Positions 16,779 to 24,662 of a DNA stretch of 64,000 nucleotides are shown here, one piece after another. The notes below the pieces were generated by a model, which was given only the letters and a program-made list of their open reading frames with translations, was not told the origin of the DNA and made no database searches. A program made the translations under genes and the position numbers. The first letter of the stretch is position 1, and every line of letters starts with the position of its first letter. Source of the DNA: CAZXFA01 sp964640085 (GTDB taxonomy: Bacteria; Actinomycetota; UBA4738; HRBIN12); NCBI GenBank assembly GCA_964640085.1, contig CAZXFA010000015.1:1-64000 (forward strand), read 5' to 3'.

Positions 16779-17515
16779 GGGACCAGGCTCCTCGCGAGGA
16801 TCGGTAGGCTCTTCATCCGGCGCTCGACGTGGTACTCGGCGAACCCGAACAGGAGGCTCCGAGCCTCCCGCCTCACCTGGGTATCGGCGCGGATCTGCCC
16901 GGACTCGAGCAGACCCGAGGCCCCGAGGCTCGCGAGAAGCTCCAGCGCCTCGCGTGAGGCGGGACCGGCGTCCAGCTCGGCGTCACGGGAGCAGATCGCG
17001 CCGCCCTGGCCGCTGGCGAACCGCTCAGGGCCCGGCCTCCCGCACACCGCGCATGCGGTCAAGCTGGGGTGGAACCCCGAGAGCGACAGCAGCTTGAGCA
17101 GGAACGACTCGGCCACGGCGGTCGGGTCGGCGGGGTCCGCGTCGAGCGCACGCAGTCCGGAGAGCAGGAGCATGAACAGGCGGACGTTCCCCTCGTGCTC
17201 CTGGGCCACCTTGTCCACGGCCTCGAGCATCGTCTCCCCCGCCGCGAACAGCCCCAGGTCGGAGCGGATCGCCATGAACGGCGAGACGATCTCGGCCTGA
17301 CTGATGGTGTCGAGCGATCCCCGTCCCCGGTAGACCATCAGCGAGACGTGGGTGAACGGCTCCAGCCGGGCCCCGAAGCGGGAGGTGGTCTTGCGGATGC
17401 CCTTGGCCACCCCCCGGACCTTCCCCGAGCCCTGGGTCATCACCGTGACGATCTTGTCGGCCTCGCCCAGCTTCATCGAGCGCAGGACGACGCCCTGTTC
17501 CTTGTAGAGGGGCAT
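16775..17515 (-). CDS. recO: DNA repair protein RecO
   Basis: 246 residues. RecO anneals single strands and helps load RecA at gaps (RecFOR pathway). The N-terminal OB fold (LYKEQGVVLRSMKLGEADKI) and the zinc region (CAVCGRPG, then CSRDAE; three of the cysteines are seen) are present. An upstream in-frame ATG at 17524 exists, but a TACGAT box overlaps it and lies exactly 7 bases before the ATG at 17515; the resulting N terminus MPLYKEQGVV is the usual one. It overlaps uppS by four bases. Confidence 0.95.
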   Translation of the reverse strand: MPLYKEQGVVLRSMKLGEADKIVTVMTQGSGKVRGVAKGIRKTTSRFGARLEPFTHVSLMVYRGRGSLDTISQAEIVSPFMAIRSDLGLFAAGETMLEAVDKVAQEHEGNVRLFMLLLSGLRALDADPADPTAVAESFLLKLLSLSGFHPSLTACAVCGRPGPERFASGQGGAICSRDAELDAGPASREALELLASLGASGLLESGQIRADTQVRREARSLLFGFAEYHVERRMKSLPILARSLVP

Positions 17516-17522
17516 CGCTGGC

Positions 17523-17528
17523 ATCGTA
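17523..17528 (-). promoter_or_regulatory. Probable leaderless -10 box for recO (TACGAT)
   Basis: TACGAT on the minus strand, 7 bases before the ATG at 17515, no Shine-Dalgarno. It overlaps the alternative ATG at 17524 and so argues against that start. Confidence 0.55.
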
Positions 17529-17576
17529 GCGCCCGCCCGGGACCGGCCCCGGCAAGGGATGTTGCGGAAGTGTGGA

Positions 17577-17609
17577 ATCGGGCGCGGGGCCCACGGCCCC
17601 GCGCCCGAT
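17577..17609 (-). terminator. Strong GC hairpin downstream of the cupin gene
   Basis: A perfect 15-bp inverted repeat (arms 17577-17591 and 17595-17609) with a 3-base loop, placed 18 bp after the cupin stop and about 50 bp before the recO promoter. There is no T tract, common for high-GC terminators. It would separate the SRPBCC-cupin unit from recO-uppS. Confidence 0.7.
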
Positions 17610-17627
17610 CCGTCGGCGACCCGGCGC

Positions 17628-18002
17628 CTACGCGCCCGTCGCCTCCATATTCTTCGAGACGACCTCCAGGGTCTGCTGGAGCAGCGTCGTGGGGCTGAAC
17701 TCCACGAGCTGGGTGCCGGCGGTGATCGTCGGGGTATGACCCGGGCCCACGAAGTAGGCCTCGCCCGCTCCGAACTCCTCCTCCCCCTCCACCGTCCGGA
17801 AGATCACCTTCCCGGAGAAGACGTACCCCCAGTGCTCGCACTGGCACCGGTTGCCGGGCAGTCCCTGGAAGAGCGGAGCGAGATCCGCGTCCGCCGTGTA
17901 GGTCTCGAACCCCACCGTGTACGGGCCGATCCCCGCGTAGTGGCCCTCGAAGCCCTCCGCTTCGACGTGCTCGGAGGCGTTCTGTCTGGACGCCTTCGCC
18001 AT
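17628..18002 (-). CDS. Cupin-domain protein
   Basis: 124 residues forming one small beta barrel: QCEHWGYVFSGKVIFRTVEG is the first cupin motif (His present) and GEAYFVGPGHTPTI the second. Possible metal ligands are H57 and H89. No N-terminal DNA-binding domain is present, so it is a stand-alone cupin of unknown chemistry. GAGGAGG precedes the ATG. It follows a START-like (SRPBCC) gene by 26 bp and probably shares its transcript; a strong hairpin lies downstream. Confidence 0.82.
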   Translation of the reverse strand: MAKASRQNASEHVEAEGFEGHYAGIGPYTVGFETYTADADLAPLFQGLPGNRCQCEHWGYVFSGKVIFRTVEGEEEFGAGEAYFVGPGHTPTITAGTQLVEFSPTTLLQQTLEVVSKNMEATGA

Positions 18003-18028
18003 CGTTCCTCCTCGCTCTCCGCGGTGCC

Positions 18029-18589
18029 TCAGCGTGCCTCGACCGCCGCGACGAGCTCCGCCAGCCCGCGCTCCATCTCGCCCCCGAACTCCTTCATCAC
18101 GAACGACCGCAGGAGCGGGATCTGCAGCATCTTCAAGGGGCCTGGCAGATCGCTCGCCCGCGTGACGCGGTACGCATGCGTGATGCTGGAACCGGAGCCC
18201 GTCGGTTCGATCTCGTAGCGGTGGACGATGGTCCAGTCCGCCCGCGCCCCGCCCTTCTTGAGCTCCATCGCGGACTCGGTCACGAACTCCAGGACCCGGG
18301 GGCCCGTCGCCTCGGTCACGACCGAGCGATCCCGCATCCGGCACATCCGGTCCTCCCCCGTCGAGGTGAACTCGGTGCCCACGCCGGCCGGCTCGGCCGG
18401 CGCGTCGATCGAGTGCAGCCGACCTCGCTTCGGGTCGGATCCCGAACCCCACTCGCCGTGCGTCCGCAGGCGGGAGAGGACCTCCCAGACCGCCTCCGGT
18501 GACGCGGTGGTGGACCGGGACGCCTGGACCGCGATCTCCCGGCCTGCCAGAGCGTTCGCGCTGGGAGCGCTGGTCTTCTGTGCCGCCAT
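18029..18589 (-). CDS. SRPBCC (polyketide cyclase/START-like) family protein
   Basis: 186 residues. A helix-grip fold is suggested by IAVQASRSTTASPEAVWEVL at the start and TDASDLPGP-like strands followed by a long C-terminal helix (FVMKEFGGEMERGLAELVAA). These proteins bind lipids or small hydrophobic ligands; none can be named here. GAGGAGG lies 6 bases before the ATG at 18589, preferred over a GTG three bases earlier. It lies downstream of the LuxR-type regulator and upstream of the cupin on the same strand. Confidence 0.82.
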   Translation of the reverse strand: MAAQKTSAPSANALAGREIAVQASRSTTASPEAVWEVLSRLRTHGEWGSGSDPKRGRLHSIDAPAEPAGVGTEFTSTGEDRMCRMRDRSVVTEATGPRVLEFVTESAMELKKGGARADWTIVHRYEIEPTGSGSSITHAYRVTRASDLPGPLKMLQIPLLRSFVMKEFGGEMERGLAELVAAVEAR

Positions 18590-18660
18590 CACACACCTCC
18601 TCTCGTCGATGACGCGAAGAGGATGCCCCGGAACGCCGCGGGAAGGATGGGGAGGGTTCC

Positions 18661-20316
18661 CTATTCCGAGGAGGGAAGTCCCGGGAGGTGCCGGACGGCG
18701 TACGCGGCGGCCTCGGACCGGCCCCGCAGATGGAGCTTGGCCAGGATGTTGCTGACGTGGTTCCCCGCCGTCTTCGTGCTGATGTACAGGCGGGCGGCGA
18801 TCTCGGCGTTCGACAGGCCTTCGCCGAGGAGGGCCAACACCTCGCGCTCCCGCCGGCTGAGCGTTCCGAGGCCCTTGGGGCCGGTCCGGCCGCCGACGCC
18901 GCGCTCGCGAAGGAAGGCCGCCACCGCGTCCGCCTCGCGCGGAGCGCCCAGGCGCTCGAACTCTGCGAGCGCGGTCCGGGCCTCACCCACCGCGACCTCC
19001 GGATCGGCGACCGACCTGGCCAGCTCGAACCGGGCCTGCGCGGCGTCCAGATGGAGCTGCTGGCCCGCGAAGTCCGACATCGCCGCCTCGAGGTGCCGGA
19101 CGGCCTCCGGATCGGCGAGCACGGCAGCGACCCGACCTCGTGCGTGCCGCGCCGCCGCGCGGATGCGCGGGAGAGAGGAGCGCTCCGCCACCACCTCGAG
19201 CCGCCGCGCGCTGCGGTCGGCGCCCTCCGCGTCCCCCTGCGAGAGCTGGACCTGGACGAGGAGCCCCAGGAAGGGCGCGGCCAGGACGTTGTCCTCCCCG
19301 ATCGCGTTCAGACGCCGGTGGAGCACGGCCGCGGCCACCGCCACCTCGCCCTTCGCGAGGTGCAGCATCGCGAGGGCGTGGGTGGACTCGGGGAGCTCCT
19401 CGAAGCCCGAGAGGAGCTGCTCCACCTCTTCGATGCGTCCCTGGAGCAGTCGGAGCTCCGCGAGCTTGGCGGCCGGGTGGACGCAGCGCGCGCGCAGCTT
19501 GGCCGCCTGCATCGCGCCGAGTCCCTCCATCAACATCCCCTCGGCCATCTCCCACTGTCCCGAGGCCACGAACATCTCGGCGCAGCACGCATAGCAGAAG
19601 CCCAAGACGGCGACGTGCTCGTGCCGCGCGAGCCAGCGCTCGACGACCTGTCCCCACTGTTCGATGCGCTGCCAGTCCGCAGCGTGCTCGCAGGCGGCGA
19701 TGCCGACGCAGATCACGTCGCCGACGACGTCGAGGTTCCGGACCTCGCCCCCGGTCGCGGCGGCCATCGCCTCGTCCACCTCCGTCAGGCCTTCTTCCAC
19801 GTCCCCCCGCGCCACGTGGGCGTAGCCGGCCCGCACGAGCGCGGCGGCCTCGAGGTCCGAGTCCCCGAACCGTCGGGCGAGCGACAGGGCCTCGGCGGCG
19901 TGTCGGCCGATCTCGGCCGGAGCCGATGCTCGCTCCGCCCGGGTGACCGCCAACCACCCCCGCTCCGGCACGTCGGGCACGTCTCCGAGGAGGCCCTCGG
20001 CTCGCGCGTACCAGCCCGTGCTTGCCGCAAGGTTCCCGAACCCAGACCAGTGCTCCCGCGAGAGCCAGATCGCCGCCGTGGCCGCCCGGGCGTTCTCGCC
20101 GGCCTCCCGGTGCATCGCGTAGGCGCGCTCGACGTGCGCCAGCGCGCCTTCCGCGTCGTGGATCCACCACAGGGCCCGTCCGAGCCCCTCCTCGGCCTCG
20201 GCAGAGGGACCCTCGGACAGGACGGCCTCGAACGCCGCGCGGGCGCCCCCCCAATCGCCCGCTCGGAGCGCCTCCTCGCCGCGGGCCAGCAGGTCGGTGG
20301 CAGACTCGACGGCCAT
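18661..20316 (-). CDS. LuxR-type regulator with TPR-like repeats
   Basis: 551 residues. The N-terminal 480 residues are alpha-helical repeats resembling TPRs (for example AEEGLGRALWWIHDAEGALA and AALVRAGYAHVARGDVEEGL). The last 65 form a LuxR/GerE helix-turn-helix (LSRREREVLALLGEGLSNAE, then TKTAGNHVSNILAKL). There is no P-loop ATPase, unlike classic LAL/MalT proteins, so this is the ATPase-less short form. It probably controls nearby genes: SRPBCC and cupin genes follow on the same strand, and a divergent one-helix protein gene starts 10 bp away. The frame is open further upstream, but the MAVESATDLLARGEEAL start is a natural repeat beginning. Confidence 0.83.
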   Translation of the reverse strand: MAVESATDLLARGEEALRAGDWGGARAAFEAVLSEGPSAEAEEGLGRALWWIHDAEGALAHVERAYAMHREAGENARAATAAIWLSREHWSGFGNLAASTGWYARAEGLLGDVPDVPERGWLAVTRAERASAPAEIGRHAAEALSLARRFGDSDLEAAALVRAGYAHVARGDVEEGLTEVDEAMAAATGGEVRNLDVVGDVICVGIAACEHAADWQRIEQWGQVVERWLARHEHVAVLGFCYACCAEMFVASGQWEMAEGMLMEGLGAMQAAKLRARCVHPAAKLAELRLLQGRIEEVEQLLSGFEELPESTHALAMLHLAKGEVAVAAAVLHRRLNAIGEDNVLAAPFLGLLVQVQLSQGDAEGADRSARRLEVVAERSSLPRIRAAARHARGRVAAVLADPEAVRHLEAAMSDFAGQQLHLDAAQARFELARSVADPEVAVGEARTALAEFERLGAPREADAVAAFLRERGVGGRTGPKGLGTLSRREREVLALLGEGLSNAEIAARLYISTKTAGNHVSNILAKLHLRGRSEAAAYAVRHLPGLPSSE

Positions 20317-20325
20317 GGCGCGATG

Positions 20326-20796
20326 ATGGCAGGGATGGACCGGTGGCGCATCGCCTCCCTCCTCGCGGTCCTCGTCCTGGGGGTCGTGGCCGTCGGCGGG
20401 TTCGTCCTCCTCCGGGACGATGGACCCAGCCCCTCGGGCGTCGACTGGTTGCGGCCGGAGGAACTCCCACCTCCCAAGTACGACGACTACCGCGCGGAGT
20501 TCGTGAGCGAGGAGCGCGGCTATCGCTTCCATCCGCGTTCGGGGCGGGTCACGCCGACCACCGCGTACCGCTTCGACACCGGGCACTGCGGGCTCTGGTT
20601 CCCGGCCGATTTCGACGGCAGCTTCTGGCGGCCGATCGAACCCGACGGAGGCGAGCCGCCGGGCTTCTTCTCCAACCAGGACGAGGGCGCGATCGCCCTG
20701 GTCGACTTCGATCGTGCCGTCTACCGGAGCTCAGACGGGCTCGAGGTGACGCTCGCCCGGATCCGAGGACCCCTCGTCACGCAGCCGTGCGTGTGA
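20326..20796 (+). CDS. Single-pass extracytoplasmic protein of unknown function
   Basis: 156 residues. One N-terminal hydrophobic helix (about 9-28) serves as anchor or signal, followed by a soluble domain rich in aromatic residues with two cysteines (GHCGLWFPADFDGSFW and QPCV at the C terminus) that may pair. No family recognised. An in-frame ATG at 20335 is an equally possible start. The start lies 10 bp from the divergent regulator gene, and the stop abuts the convergent ALDH-like gene with no gap at all. Confidence 0.6.
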   Translation: MAGMDRWRIASLLAVLVLGVVAVGGFVLLRDDGPSPSGVDWLRPEELPPPKYDDYRAEFVSEERGYRFHPRSGRVTPTTAYRFDTGHCGLWFPADFDGSFWRPIEPDGGEPPGFFSNQDEGAIALVDFDRAVYRSSDGLEVTLARIRGPLVTQPCV

Positions 20797-21660
20797 TCAC
20801 GTGCCGATCGGGTGCCAGACCGTCTTCATCTCCATCAGCGCGGTGATCTCGTAGGGGCTCTGCGCCTCCGGGGCGAAGGGGTCGATCGGCGCCGCCCGGT
20901 GCACCCGCTTCACGTTCTCGGTGGCGAGGTCCTCGATCTCCGGGAGCAGCTCCTCCCGGACGCCGGTGACGTCGATCGCGTTGACGTCCATGTGGCCGGC
21001 GAGCCAAGGCACCAGCTCGCGCGTGCGGCCGGTCAACAGGTTCACGACCCCCGGCGGGACGTCGGAGGTCTCCAGCACCTCGGTCAGCGAGACGGCCGGG
21101 AGCGGGCTCCGCTCGCTGGCGATGACGACCGCCGTGTTCCCGCTCACGATCGCCGGCGCCAGGCGCGAGACCAGCCCGAGCAACGCCTGATCCGACGGAG
21201 CGACGACGCCCACCACGCCGGTGGGCTCCGGGATCGTGAAGTTGAAGTACGGGCCCGCCACGGGGTTGGTGCCGCCGAGCACCTGGCCGATCTTGTCCGC
21301 CCAGCCCGCGTACCAGACCCAGCGGTCGATCGCCGCCTCCACCCCTCGGGTTGGGTCCGTCGCACCGAGGTCGGCGAGCTCGCCCTCGAACTGCGCCCGC
21401 CGCCCTTCCATCAGCTCGGCCACCCGGTAGAGGATCTGGGCTCGGTTGTAGGCGGTCCGTCCCGCCCACCCGGGTTGGGCCGCGCGCGCCGCGCGGACCG
21501 CGTCCCGGAGATCCTTGCGCGAGGCGCGCGCGGCCCAGGCCAGCAACCGGCCGTCATGCGAGAACACCTCATAGGCGCGACCGGACTCGCTCCTTGGGAA
21601 CTCCCCCGCGATGAACAGCTTCGCGGTGCGTCGGACCGGAACGCGAGAGATGGAGCTCAT
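20797..21660 (-). CDS. Truncated aldehyde dehydrogenase-fold protein lacking the catalytic domain
   Basis: 287 residues, about 60 percent of normal ALDH length. The N-terminal NAD-binding part is recognisable (KLFIAGEFPRSESGRAYEV, VGVVAPSDQALLGLVSRLAP, VSGNTAVVIASERSPLPAVS), but the usual PWN motif reads PSDQ, the ELGGK glutamate is absent, and there is no catalytic-Cys segment. It ends in a short unique tail. It is therefore a pseudoenzyme or partner subunit rather than an active dehydrogenase. Its ATG overlaps the stop of the full-length ALDH gene upstream (ATGA), implying stoichiometric expression. Paired ALDH genes with deoC are known in actinobacteria (from memory). Confidence 0.8.
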   Translation of the reverse strand: MSSISRVPVRRTAKLFIAGEFPRSESGRAYEVFSHDGRLLAWAARASRKDLRDAVRAARAAQPGWAGRTAYNRAQILYRVAELMEGRRAQFEGELADLGATDPTRGVEAAIDRWVWYAGWADKIGQVLGGTNPVAGPYFNFTIPEPTGVVGVVAPSDQALLGLVSRLAPAIVSGNTAVVIASERSPLPAVSLTEVLETSDVPPGVVNLLTGRTRELVPWLAGHMDVNAIDVTGVREELLPEIEDLATENVKRVHRAAPIDPFAPEAQSPYEITALMEMKTVWHPIGT

Positions 21661-23159
21661 GCCCCGCTCCCCCCGTCGAGCTCGAGGTACGGCTCGAGCC
21701 CATGCCGGCCGCCCTCCCGCCCGAACCCGCTCTCCTTGTAGCCTCCGAAGGGTGAGGCCGGGTCGAAGCGGTTGAACGTGTTCGCCCAGACGACGCCCGC
21801 CTCCATCCGCTCCGCCATCCAGAGGATCCGCGAGCCCTTCTCGGTCCAGATCCCGGCCGACAGGCCGTACTCGGTGTTGTTCGCCTTCTCGATGGCCTCT
21901 TCCGGCGTGCGGAACGTGAGGATCGACAGCACGGGACCGAAGATCTCCTCGCGCGCGATCCGGTAGGACTGCGAGACGTTCGTGAACAGCGTGGGGCGGA
22001 ACCAGAACCCGCGTTCGGGGAGCGAACACTCGGGCTGGTAGATCTCGGCGCCCTCGTCGACGCCGCTCTGCACCAGCTCTTCGATCTTCTCCAGCTGGTC
22101 GCGGGAGTTGATCGCCCCGACGTCGGTGTTCTTGTCCAGGGGATCGCCCACGCGCAACGTATCCAGCCGCGCCTTCAGCTTGTCCACGAGCGGCTCGAAC
22201 ACCGACTCCTGGACGAACAGCCGCGAGCCGGCGCAGCAGACCTCGCCCTGGTTGAAGAAGATGCCGTTGACGATCCCCTCGATCGCCTGATCGAGCGCGG
22301 CGTCCTCGAACACGATGTTCGCCGCCTTGCCACCCAGCTCCAGGGTGAGCCGTTTGCCGGTCCCGACGACATTGCGACGCAGGACCTTCCCGATCTCGGT
22401 GGAGCCGGTGAACGCGATCTTCGCGATCTCGGGATGGGCGGCGAGCCAGCCCCCCGTTCGACCACCGGGGCCCGGGATCACGTTCACCACACCGGGCGGA
22501 AGGCCCGCCTGCTCGATCACCTCGGCGAGTAGGAGCGCGGTGAGCGGGGTGGTCGACGCCGGCTTGAGGACGACGGTGTTGCCGGTGGCCAGGGCGGGCG
22601 CGAGCTTCCACGCGCACATCAGGAGCGGGAAGTTCCACGGCGTGATCTGCGCGGCCACCCCCAGCGGTCGAGGGACGCGTCCGGGGAACGCGTACTCGAG
22701 CTTGTCGGCCCAACCCGCGTAATAGAAGAAATGCGCGGCGGCGAGCGGCACGTCGACGTCGCGGGACTCCTTGATCGGCTTCCCGTTGTTCATCGTTTCC
22801 AGGACGGCGAACTCGCGCGAGCGCTCTTGGAGCGCGCGGGCGATCCGGTACAGGTACTTCGCGCGCTCGCTACCTGGCAGATCGCGCCAGCGCTCCTCCC
22901 AGGCCTCGCGCGCGGTGCGGGCGGCGAGGTTCACGTCCTCCTCGCCGGCCTCCGCGATCTCGGCGAGCGGTTCCTCGGTCGCCGGGTTGATCGTCTCGAA
23001 GTACCGCCCGGATCTCGGTTCCACGGACCGCCCCCCGAGGAACAGGCCGTACCGCTCCTGGATCCGGACGATCTCCGTTGATTCGGGGGCCGTCGCATAC
23101 TCCCAGATACGCTGCTGCTGTTCGAGTGCGGACGTCGCCGTCCGTTCGATCTCGCCCAT
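21657..23159 (-). CDS. Aldehyde dehydrogenase (NAD-dependent family)
   Basis: 500 residues, full length. Key residues are present: N176 (ITPWNFPLL), E274 (LELGGKAANIV) and catalytic C308 (NQGEVCCAGSR). It oxidises an aldehyde to an acid. Being next to deoC, whose product is acetaldehyde plus glyceraldehyde 3-phosphate, acetaldehyde oxidation is a reasonable guess. The start is taken at the ATG at 23159 (MGEIERTATSALEQQQ); a longer frame exists but runs through a GC-rich inverted repeat. It is coupled to the truncated ALDH downstream. Confidence 0.9.
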   Translation of the reverse strand: MGEIERTATSALEQQQRIWEYATAPESTEIVRIQERYGLFLGGRSVEPRSGRYFETINPATEEPLAEIAEAGEEDVNLAARTAREAWEERWRDLPGSERAKYLYRIARALQERSREFAVLETMNNGKPIKESRDVDVPLAAAHFFYYAGWADKLEYAFPGRVPRPLGVAAQITPWNFPLLMCAWKLAPALATGNTVVLKPASTTPLTALLLAEVIEQAGLPPGVVNVIPGPGGRTGGWLAAHPEIAKIAFTGSTEIGKVLRRNVVGTGKRLTLELGGKAANIVFEDAALDQAIEGIVNGIFFNQGEVCCAGSRLFVQESVFEPLVDKLKARLDTLRVGDPLDKNTDVGAINSRDQLEKIEELVQSGVDEGAEIYQPECSLPERGFWFRPTLFTNVSQSYRIAREEIFGPVLSILTFRTPEEAIEKANNTEYGLSAGIWTEKGSRILWMAERMEAGVVWANTFNRFDPASPFGGYKESGFGREGGRHGLEPYLELDGGSGA

Positions 23160-23168
23160 GTCGTCCCG

Positions 23169-23210
23169 GTGGGGGCTACCGCTCGCTCCGCTCGATGCTC
23201 GAGCCCCCAC
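23169..23210. other. Inverted repeat between deoC and the ALDH pair
   Basis: GTGGGGGCT at 23169-23177 pairs perfectly with AGCCCCCAC at 23202-23210, and the 24-base middle can pair further. It fills most of the 61-bp gap between deoC and ALDH, and could attenuate or process the transcript, or stabilise the deoC end. Confidence 0.5.
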
Positions 23211-23220
23211 ACCCCCTTCC

Positions 23221-24180
23221 TCAGTCGATCGTGAAGTAGTCGCGTCCCTGGTACCGGCCGGTCCGCTCCTTGTTGATCTGCATCAGGATGTCGTTCAAGA
23301 GCGAGGATGCGCCGATCCGGAACCGCTCCGGGGTCATCCAGTCGGGGCCCAGCGTCTCGTACACCAGGACCAGGTACTGAACCGACTGCTTGGAGGCGCG
23401 GATCCCGCCGGCCACCTTGATCCCCACCCGTCGCCCGGTCTCGCGGAAGAAGTCGCGGGCCGCCTCCATCATGCACAGCGCCGCCGGCAAGGTGGCGCTG
23501 CTGCCGATCTTGCCGGTAGAGGTCTTGATGAAGTCGGCTCCGGCCGCCATCGCGAGCACGCTCGCCTGCCGGACCCGGTCGAAGGAGCCGAGCTCGCCGA
23601 CCTCCAGGATCACCTTCAGGTGGGTCTGCCCGGCCGCCTCGCGCGCCGCCGCGAGCTCCTCGAAGCAGGCAGCGTACCGGCCGCCGAGGAACAGGGATCG
23701 GTTCAGCACGATGTCGACCTCGTCCGCCCCCTGCTCCACGACCGTGCGGATCTCAGCCAGGCGGGAGTCCAACGGTCCGAGGCCCGCCGGGAACGCGCCG
23801 GCCACCGAGGCCACCCTCACCGGCGTGCCCGCCACCTGGCCGAGCGCGACCGGCACGAGCTGCGGGTACACGCAGACCGCCGCCACAGGCGGGATCGTGG
23901 GGTCGGTCGGATCGGGACGAAGGGCCTTCGCGCACAGCGAGACGACCCGACCGGTCGTATCGACCCCCTCGAGCGTGGTCAGGTCCATCGAGCGGATCGC
24001 GAGGTCCAGGGCCCACAGCTTCGAGTCCCGCTTGATCGACCGTCGGCCCAGCGCCGCGGCCCGTTCCTCCAGGCCCACGGCGTCCACCGGCGTCACCCGC
24101 GCCACCAGCCGTGAGGCCTCCCGCGGCGCGTACAGCGCCAGGCCGGGGGCGTTCCGCTCGATCTCGGCCGCCTTGGACAT
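23221..24180 (-). CDS. deoC: Deoxyribose-phosphate aldolase
   Basis: 319 residues. It splits 2-deoxyribose 5-phosphate into acetaldehyde and glyceraldehyde 3-phosphate, the last step of deoxynucleoside breakdown. The Schiff-base lysine lies in ADFIKTSTGKIG; the acidic residue in GADEVDIVLNRSLFL and the C-terminal KVAGGIRASK loop are also intact. It is longer than the E. coli enzyme because of an N-terminal extension, typical of actinobacterial forms. First gene of a deoC-ALDH-ALDH unit; transcribed divergently from a cupredoxin gene. A TACCAT hexamer lies 11 bases before the ATG. Confidence 0.95.
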   Translation of the reverse strand: MSKAAEIERNAPGLALYAPREASRLVARVTPVDAVGLEERAAALGRRSIKRDSKLWALDLAIRSMDLTTLEGVDTTGRVVSLCAKALRPDPTDPTIPPVAAVCVYPQLVPVALGQVAGTPVRVASVAGAFPAGLGPLDSRLAEIRTVVEQGADEVDIVLNRSLFLGGRYAACFEELAAAREAAGQTHLKVILEVGELGSFDRVRQASVLAMAAGADFIKTSTGKIGSSATLPAALCMMEAARDFFRETGRRVGIKVAGGIRASKQSVQYLVLVYETLGPDWMTPERFRIGASSLLNDILMQINKERTGRYQGRDYFTID

Positions 24181-24267
24181 CCGCGCAGGCCATGGTACCC
24201 CGAGAAGGACGCTCGCCGGCCCCCCCGCTATCCTGTGCCAGCCCGCGAGCCAGGAGGAACCGCCACG

Positions 24268-24654
24268 ATGCGCCGATCGACCCTCGCCCTCGCCGTCGTC
24301 CTCGCCTTGTTCGGCACCGCCTGCTCGAACGGCGACGGGGACGGGGGACCGGGCGGGACGGAGGACTGCGTCGACCTCACCGCGAGGGGAGACACGTTCA
24401 CCATCCGGATGGAGGACAACGAGTTCCTCCCGGCCTGCTTCACGGCCAACGCTGCGCAGTCGATCCGGGTGGTCAACGACGATGCGGGCCTGCACAGCTT
24501 CACGCTCGAGGGGACTTCGATCGACGTCGACATCGCGGGGGGCGAGACGTTCGAGGGCGACCCGGTCACGGGGGTCGTGGAGCCGGGGACCTATCAGCTG
24601 ATCTGCAAGTACCACCTCCCCGGGATGACGGGCGAGGTCCGCGTCGTCGGGTAG
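24268..24654 (+). CDS. Cupredoxin-like lipoprotein
   Basis: 128 residues. The lipobox LFGTAC puts the acylated Cys at 19, then a short Gly/Asp linker. The cupredoxin domain has the copper ligand set H76 (LHSF), C113, H116 and M120 (CKYHLPGM), plus an extra cysteine pair (C34, C57) that may form a disulfide. AGGAGG lies 11 bases upstream of the ATG; an earlier in-frame ATG at 24235 lacks this. It resembles the lipoprotein at 4746-5192 but without the collagen-like linker. Its 3' end converges on era with an 8-bp gap. Confidence 0.87.
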   Translation: MRRSTLALAVVLALFGTACSNGDGDGGPGGTEDCVDLTARGDTFTIRMEDNEFLPACFTANAAQSIRVVNDDAGLHSFTLEGTSIDVDIAGGETFEGDPVTGVVEPGTYQLICKYHLPGMTGEVRVVG

Positions 24655-24662
24655 GTGACGCG

